This document shows, piece after piece, positions 60,440 through 64,000 of a DNA stretch of 64,000 nucleotides (its first letter is position 1; the number at the start of each line of letters is the position of its first letter). Under the pieces are notes generated by a model that saw nothing but the letters and a program-made list of their open reading frames with translations, searched no databases and had not been told where the DNA came from. The DNA is from Veillonellales bacterium (GTDB taxonomy: Bacteria; Bacillota; Negativicutes; Veillonellales; Dialisteraceae), in NCBI GenBank assembly GCA_944390485.1, contig CALXPQ010000002.1:124001-188000 (forward strand). Direction: 5' to 3'. The position numbers were made by a program, and so were the translations under genes.

Positions 60440-60688
60440 ATGAAATTCATCCAGTACCAGATCGGCGACATCGTCCAGATGAAGAAAAAACACCCCTGCG
60501 GCTCCGACACCTGGGAAGTCATCCAGCTCGGCAGCGACATGCGCGTCAAATGCTGCGGCTGCGGCCGCATCGTCCTCATCCCGCGGCCGAAATTCCTCAA
60601 AGGCACGAAAAAAGTGCTGAACCGCGACGTCGAGCACGACCGCCCGGACATCGTCGCCCGCTCCGAAGAATCCACCCTCGGCGACTGA
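60440..60688 (+). CDS. DUF951 family protein
   Basis: 82 residues. The family pattern is clear: YQIGDIVQMKKKHPCGSDTWEVIQLGSDMRVKCCGCGRIVLIPRPKF. His-Pro-Cys-Gly and Cys-Cys-x-Cys-Gly could form a zinc site in a small SH3-like barrel. DUF951 genes are common in Firmicutes; the function is unknown. AAAGGAGCA precedes ATG 60440. A terminator follows. Confidence 0.9.
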   Translation: MKFIQYQIGDIVQMKKKHPCGSDTWEVIQLGSDMRVKCCGCGRIVLIPRPKFLKGTKKVLNRDVEHDRPDIVARSEESTLGD

Positions 60689-60703
60689 CTGCCGGACCAA
60701 TAA

Positions 60704-60731
60704 AAAAGCCGCTCCGTAAGGAGCGGCTTTT
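60704..60731. terminator. bidirectional terminator after DUF951 gene
   Basis: AAAAGCCGCTCC (60704-60715), loop GTAA, GGAGCGGCTTTT (60720-60731), perfect 12-bp arms. Confidence 0.92.
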
Positions 60732-60766
60732 CCCATGCCTTCCCGCAGGGAAAGGATAGGCAGAGC

Positions 60767-60826
60767 AAAAAAATTAGACGCTCGCCATCAGCTCGCGTCC
60801 TACAAAACCTTGCGGTTTTCACTCGT
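60767..60826 (-). ncRNA. small RNA candidate 2
   Basis: On the minus strand a promoter at 60861-60833 leads into about 60 nt with two hairpins: AAAACC-GCAA-GGTTTT and GACGC...GCGTC, the latter followed by TAATTTTTTT (T-run at 60773-60767). No open frame. Sequence and structure do not match an RNA family I recognise. Confidence 0.5.
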
Positions 60827-60832
60827 GTCATT

Positions 60833-60861
60833 ATCTTACTGCGGAAGCCGGGGCCTGTCAA
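60833..60861 (-). promoter_or_regulatory. promoter of small RNA candidate 2
   Basis: TTGACA (60861-60856), a 17-bp spacer and TAAGAT (60838-60833). The sequence GCATTGACAGGCC is identical to that at candidate 1. Confidence 0.6.
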
Positions 60862-60888
60862 TGCGCATCGCCGGCCCGCGGACAGATC

Positions 60889-60945
60889 AAAAAATCAAGG
60901 GCGTGTCGTAACACGCCCCATCCAAAGCCCGAAGGCTTTCAACCT
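60889..60945 (-). ncRNA. small RNA candidate 1
   Basis: On the minus strand about 57 nt after a consensus promoter: hairpin AAAGCC-TTCG-GGCTTT, then a strong hairpin GGGCGTGT-TACG-ACACGCCC ending in TTGATTTTTT (T-run 60894-60889). No open frame with a ribosome site. Confidence 0.55.
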
Positions 60946-60951
60946 TTTTTC

Positions 60952-60980
60952 ATTATAGAAACAGAGGGGAGGCCTGTCAA
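60952..60980 (-). promoter_or_regulatory. consensus promoter of small RNA candidate 1
   Basis: TTGACA (60980-60975), a 17-bp spacer and TATAAT (60957-60952) on the minus strand, perfect sigma-70 consensus. Confidence 0.85.
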
Positions 60981-61027
60981 TGCGTGGGCTTCGCGGCGGA
61001 GGCTTGGAGGGAAAGGCGCGTTGGTTT

Positions 61028-61056
61028 TTGCGGAGAGGACGATTTTCTTTTATAAT
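61028..61056 (+). promoter_or_regulatory. promoter of small antitoxin-like gene
   Basis: TTGCGG (61028-61033), a 17-bp spacer and TATAAT (61051-61056). Confidence 0.65.
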
Positions 61057-61147
61057 CAGAACAACTTATGAGGCGAATAGAGCGCAGCCGGCCCGATTTT
61101 TCGGACGGTGAAAAGAAATGGGGCATGGCCGGGGAAGGAGGATGTCT

Positions 61148-61327
61148 ATGGCGGCGGGGAGTATTTTGACAAGCGTGACGATCAAAGGCGGGAAGCCGGC
61201 GAAAGCGTTCATCAGGGCTCTGGAAAAAGCGGAAAAAAGAAAGGGGAAGCCCGTCGTGCTCAGCCGGGAGATGAGGGAAGTGGGCGCGGAAGAGATCGAC
61301 GAGTTTCTCTCGGCCCTCAAAAAATAG
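61148..61327 (+). CDS. small antitoxin-like protein
   Basis: 59 residues. A short strand (ILTSVTIKGGKPAKAFIRALEKAEKRK) followed by VVLSREMREVGAEEIDEFLSALKK gives a strand-helix-helix pattern like ribbon-helix-helix or Phd-type antitoxins that lack a partner. AAGGAGG stands six bases before ATG 61148, which fixes the start. No toxin gene is adjacent; a perfect terminator follows. Antitoxin identity is a guess from size and layout. Confidence 0.6.
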   Translation: MAAGSILTSVTIKGGKPAKAFIRALEKAEKRKGKPVVLSREMREVGAEEIDEFLSALKK

Positions 61328-61375
61328 ACGGCGGGGAGGTCCCGGGCCAAAATTATTTTATTTTTTGCGGCCGAT

Positions 61376-61411
61376 AGGAGTTGTCAAATCAAATTTGACA
61401 ACTCCTTTTTT
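61376..61411. terminator. strong terminator with TTGACA in its stem
   Basis: Perfect 14-bp arms AGGAGTTGTCAAAT (61376-61389) and ATTTGACAACTCCT (61393-61406), loop CAA, then T-run. The arms contain TTGACA on either strand, so an additional operator role is possible. Confidence 0.85.
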
Positions 61412-61559
61412 ATGCCGCGAAACCGGAGCAGCGGCGAAAAAAATACAGAAGCCGAGGTAAACCCTGTCAAAAAGGCCATGACGGGGCGGGCAGGGGATTT
61501 GCTATACTGAAAAACAATGAATCATAGAGACGGTACGGACATACAGAAGGAGTGAGACC

Positions 61560-62258
61560 ATGGACAGGGAAGAACTGACGGCGCGCACGGAGCGCTTCCT
61601 GCGCGCGCTCTACGAAGACGGCGCGCCGCTGGCGGAGCTGCTCCGCGGGGCGGACGACGTGGATTTCAGCTGGATCGGCGCAGAGCGGAAAGAATGCTTC
61701 GATGGGCCCGAGAGCCTCGTCCGGTGGTGGGACCGGGAGAAGAAGGACGAAAGCCGGCCGCACCTTGCCGTGACGGACCTCGTCATGGACGCGCAGGCCG
61801 CCGGGGAGAGCGCCGCCGCCGTCCTCGCCGCGTGGCGGCTCGCCGGGGACAGGAGCACCCGCCGGCAGCGGGGCACCTTCGTCTACCGCCTCCGCGCCGG
61901 CCGGTGGCTCCTCGCGCACGTCCACCTCTCCCAGCCGTGGGCGCTCGTCTGGGGGGACGAGCGATTCCCCGTCACCGCCGCCCGCATGAACGGCGAATAC
62001 CTCGCCGCCGCCCGGCAGGACGAGACGCCGCCGCTCCCGGCGCAGGTGCCCGCGAAGCAGCGCCGCGTCCTCCGCCGGCTCCGGCAGGGCCTCACCTACA
62101 AGGAGATCGGCGAAGTCCTCGGCATCAGCCCGCGCACCGTCCGCTATTACGTGAGCGAGCTCATCCACCGCTTCCACGTGGAGAACAAAGCCCAGCTCCT
62201 CGCCGCCAGCCGCGGGCTCGACGAGATCGCGGACGAAGAAAAGGAGGAAACCCCATGA
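61560..62258 (+). CDS. regulator with NTF2-like domain and LuxR-type helix-turn-helix, copy 1
   Basis: 232 residues. The N-terminal about 150 residues look like an NTF2/SnoaL-like sensor fold (FLRALYEDGAPLAELLRGADDVDFSWIGA, then GTFVYRLRAGRWLLAHVHLS). The C-terminal about 60 residues are a LuxR/GerE helix-turn-helix (RRVLRRLRQGLTYKEIGEVLGISPRTVRYYVSEL). GAAGGAG precedes ATG 61560. TATACT at 61503-61508 may be the -10 box. It overlaps the second regulator by four bases. The architecture recurs in the next gene, so they are tandem paralogues; the ligand is unknown. Confidence 0.82.
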   Translation: MDREELTARTERFLRALYEDGAPLAELLRGADDVDFSWIGAERKECFDGPESLVRWWDREKKDESRPHLAVTDLVMDAQAAGESAAAVLAAWRLAGDRSTRRQRGTFVYRLRAGRWLLAHVHLSQPWALVWGDERFPVTAARMNGEYLAAARQDETPPLPAQVPAKQRRVLRRLRQGLTYKEIGEVLGISPRTVRYYVSELIHRFHVENKAQLLAASRGLDEIADEEKEETP

Positions 62259-62954
62259 AACTGCTCATCTTCTGCCGCCGGGCGAAAGAGCTCGCCCGCC
62301 GCGTCCTGCACGGCTGGTACGAAAAATCCCTCACCGTGGAAGACCTCCTCGCCGAAGCCGACGGGGGCCGCTTCACCTGGATCGGCGCGGGCGCGGAGCG
62401 CGCCGGCTGCTGCGCCGCCGGGCCCGGCCTCCTCGACATGCAGCGCGCGCAGGACGAGCTGCCCGCCCTCACCGTGGAGGAGGAGATCTGGCACTTCCAG
62501 CCCCTCGCGCCGGACGCGGGCCTCGTCTTCGGCCGCTTCCGCCTCGCCACCGCCCCGGAGAGCGGCCTCGTCCTCAGTGAGCAGCAGCGCGCCACCTTCC
62601 TCTTCCGCGCCGAAGGGAACGCCGTGCGCCTCTGCCACGTGCACATCTCCAGCCCCGCCGGCCGGAAGCGCCGCACCCTCTACGCCTTCGAAGAGCCCGC
62701 CGTCCGCCGGGACTACATGGGCGAGCTCGCCGCCCGCCGCCTCGGCGACCGCTTCCCCGAGCTCACGAAGCGGCAGGTGAAAGTGCTCTGCTTCCTCATG
62801 CAGGGCCTGCCCTATAAAGACATCGCCGATGCCATGAACATCACGCCCCGCACCGTCCGCTACTACGTCACCGAGATCGAGCGCCGCCTCCGGGTGGAGA
62901 ACCGCACACTCCTCATTGAGAAAGTCCTGCAGCGGAACACGGGGGGGGTGATAA
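62255..62954 (+). CDS. regulator with NTF2-like domain and LuxR-type helix-turn-helix, copy 2, no stop in current frame
   Basis: About 230 residues. Same architecture as the upstream gene: sensor part with LLAEADGGRFTWIGAG, and helix-turn-helix FLMQGLPYKDIADAMNITPRTVRYYVTEIERRL. AAGGAGG precedes ATG 62255, which overlaps the previous stop. Near the 3' end a run of eight G (62941-62948) is followed by TGATAA. With seven or ten G the frame stops there, giving the length of its paralogue. With the eight G present, the frame misses both stops and stays open through the terminator to the adhesin start at 63209. End given at the TGATAA. A sequencing slip or phase variation would explain this. Confidence 0.75.
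62941..62948 (+). repeat. eight-G homopolymer at the end of regulator copy 2
   Basis: GGGGGGGG directly before TGATAA. One base lost (or two gained) puts the two stop codons in frame. Confidence 0.88.
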
Positions 62955-63208
62955 GTATCTATGGGTATGTGCGGCAGAAGACCCTGCGCGGGTCTTTTTT
63001 TGTGTTCGCCTTTCCCGGCGGCGCAGGCGTCTTGGACCGGCACAGCCGGCGTGCCCCGCTTTGGTTTAGAGGCGTCATAAAGAAAATCTATACTGGCACT
63101 TCCGGCACGGCTGTCGAAAGAGAGGTAAAGAAAAACGACAGGAATTCATACAATCTTTATAGATTCATAGTTGTTTCGTGGCAAACAACAAAAGAAGGAG
63201 GAATTTGT
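62955..63208. other. adhesin upstream region
   Basis: 254 bp. It contains the regulator terminator, a weak -10 like TATACT at 63089-63094, an AT-rich stretch with the palindrome AATCT-TTAT-AGATT and the ribosome site. No gene is seen, though the reading frame of the regulator stays open across it. Confidence 0.45.
62978..63001 (+). terminator. terminator after regulator copy 2
   Basis: AAGACCC (62978-62984), loop TGCGC, GGGTCTT (62990-62996), T-run. Confidence 0.8.
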
Positions 63209-64000
63209 ATGAATCAGATTTATAAAGTCGTCTGGAGCAAGGCGCGTCATCAGTATGTCGTCGCTTCGGAACTGGCAAAGAGCGTCACGAAAGGCGCAGG
63301 CAGCCGCGCGGGCAAAGCGGCCGCCGCCGTCCTCGCCGCTGTCGTCCTCACCGCGGGAGCAGGGATGACTGCGCAGGCAAAAGAGGTCACATTAAATGGG
63401 AGTGCCGATGTGCGGGCAACCGGATATGGATGGGGCGTAATTGTTGCCGAAACGACAGGGTCTGCAAATGCTACGTTGACTACTGATGCTGTTAAAACTG
63501 TGATAGAGGACGAGACTCTTGATTTGGGCACCGGGACGCTGACTGCAAGTGAATTAAAAGTAGGAACAGAAAGCGTCCTCACGGATTCTGATAAGACGGA
63601 AATAACAACGCAGATGAAAGCTGGCGATACTGAAGCGCTGGCGACAGCAAATGCCTATACGGATGAGCAAACAAAAGGCGTCGTGAAATGGGATAAAGAC
63701 AATTCCGAAGACGGCTACAAAGAAGGCACCATCGAGGGCGTAGAATTCGGAGGGCATGGAGCACTGACAGCGGGTACACTTACCGCGACGGAATATCAGA
63801 ATGCGAATGGAACTTTTACCGTTAATGGAAACGGGAAAATCACGGCAAGTGCAATTAACTCTCCCACCGATAAATTTTACGTAGATGAAAATGGTAATGC
63901 AGAATTCGAGGGATGGATGACCATCGGCAGCGAGCTGACTGTTAATGGCAATGAAAGAGTTCATGGCCAGATGACAGCGGATGGGTATCATATTACACAG
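63209..64000 (+). CDS. trimeric autotransporter adhesin, N-terminal part
   Basis: Partial; it runs off the window. The start MNQIYKVVWSKARHQYVVAS is a textbook extended signal peptide region (ESPR), followed by the hydrophobic core AAAAVLAAVVLTAGAGMTAQA with cleavage near residue 58. The passenger begins with beta-rich repeats (LTASELKVGTESVLTD, YTDEQTKGVVKWDKDN). The C-terminal YadA-like anchor is outside the window. AAAGGAGGA precedes ATG 63209. From about 63380 the DNA is markedly less GC-rich than the regulators before it. A palindrome AATCTTTATAGATT lies near 63152-63165 upstream. Confidence 0.88.
   Translation, partial: MNQIYKVVWSKARHQYVVASELAKSVTKGAGSRAGKAAAAVLAAVVLTAGAGMTAQAKEVTLNGSADVRATGYGWGVIVAETTGSANATLTTDAVKTVIEDETLDLGTGTLTASELKVGTESVLTDSDKTEITTQMKAGDTEALATANAYTDEQTKGVVKWDKDNSEDGYKEGTIEGVEFGGHGALTAGTLTATEYQNANGTFTVNGNGKITASAINSPTDKFYVDENGNAEFEGWMTIGSELTVNGNERVHGQMTADGYHITQ

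Larger units (their letters stand above)
60689..61147. other. intergenic region with two minus-strand small-RNA candidates
   Basis: 459 bp without a protein gene on either strand. It contains the DUF951 terminator (60704-60731), two promoter-hairpin units on the minus strand and the promoter of the small gene at 61148. These parts are listed separately. Confidence 0.7.

Noticed and set aside
62255..64000. A real fusion of regulator copy 2 with the trimeric adhesin
   Set aside because: The open frame exists, but it crosses a terminator and an intergenic region, and the adhesin has its own ribosome site and ESPR start. The frame is more likely an accident of the 8-G tract.

Overview
The window (about 60% GC overall) looks like a chromosome segment of a Negativicutes bacterium (Veillonellales/Selenomonadales), that is, a diderm member of the Firmicutes. 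Firmicute-type markers are the SCIFF peptide with its radical SAM maturase, the rapZ-yvcK-whiA block, a DUF951 protein, an Asp23/Gls24-like protein and a zinc-ribbon L33. Outer-membrane markers are an SLH-domain OmpM porin, an LptD/OstA-like barrel protein, a type IV pilus/type II-like secretin, a classical autotransporter and a trimeric autotransporter. The genus cannot be fixed from the sequence alone.

Layout. 1-4.5 kb: end of truA, ASCH protein, murB, galE, a P-loop/Asp23 fusion protein, and two tandem tRNA-Pro/tRNA-Gly units. 4.6-7 kb: an unknown tail-anchored protein and the SCIFF system. 7-16.7 kb: envelope genes (two unknown exported proteins, LptD-like), pgi, a PilP/GspC-like protein, secretin, ABC-F ATPase, and a TSUP permease. 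16.8-18.7 kb: five tRNAs and tuf. 18.7-26 kb: WYL regulator, ompM with Pho-box-like arrays, an orphan Pho-box-like promoter in front of a possible small RNA, and an iron/phosphonate-type ABC importer. 26.1-29.5 kb: rpmG-secE-nusG-rplK-rplA-rplJ-rplL. 29.7-34.9 kb: a large autotransporter whose signal-peptide codons contain a 9-G tract that puts the gene out of frame. 35-45.9 kb: GtrA, LysR and MerR-type regulators, and a redox-flavoured accessory block (three DUF362 proteins, two flavodoxins of which one is a lipoprotein, a flavin reductase, a RibD-like reductase, a metallophosphoesterase, a permease) plus an antitoxin with a broken toxin. 46-48.3 kb: no credible genes, but a set of modular repeats with strong hairpins. 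48.3-52.9 kb (mostly minus strand): aldo/keto reductase, two FMN reductases, and ornithine decarboxylase. 53-60.7 kb: greA-lysS, then HAD phosphatase-rapZ-yvcK-whiA, an exported unknown and DUF951. 60.7-64 kb: two tandem small-RNA candidates, a small antitoxin-like gene, two paralogous NTF2-like/LuxR regulators (the second with an 8-G tract at its 3' end), and the start of a trimeric autotransporter that runs off the window.

How it fits together. Core translation and cell-wall genes alternate with surface and accessory modules. The surface genes repeatedly show features of variable expression or exchange: two poly-G tracts, an AT-rich barrel half in the LptD-like gene, and AT-rich passenger domains. 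The most promising undescribed items are the exported flavodoxin/DUF362 module (41.7-46 kb), the Pho-box-like arrays with a structured transcript beside ompM, the paired small RNAs at 60.8-61 kb, the 46-48.3 kb repeat family, and the poly-G controlled adhesin and regulator.
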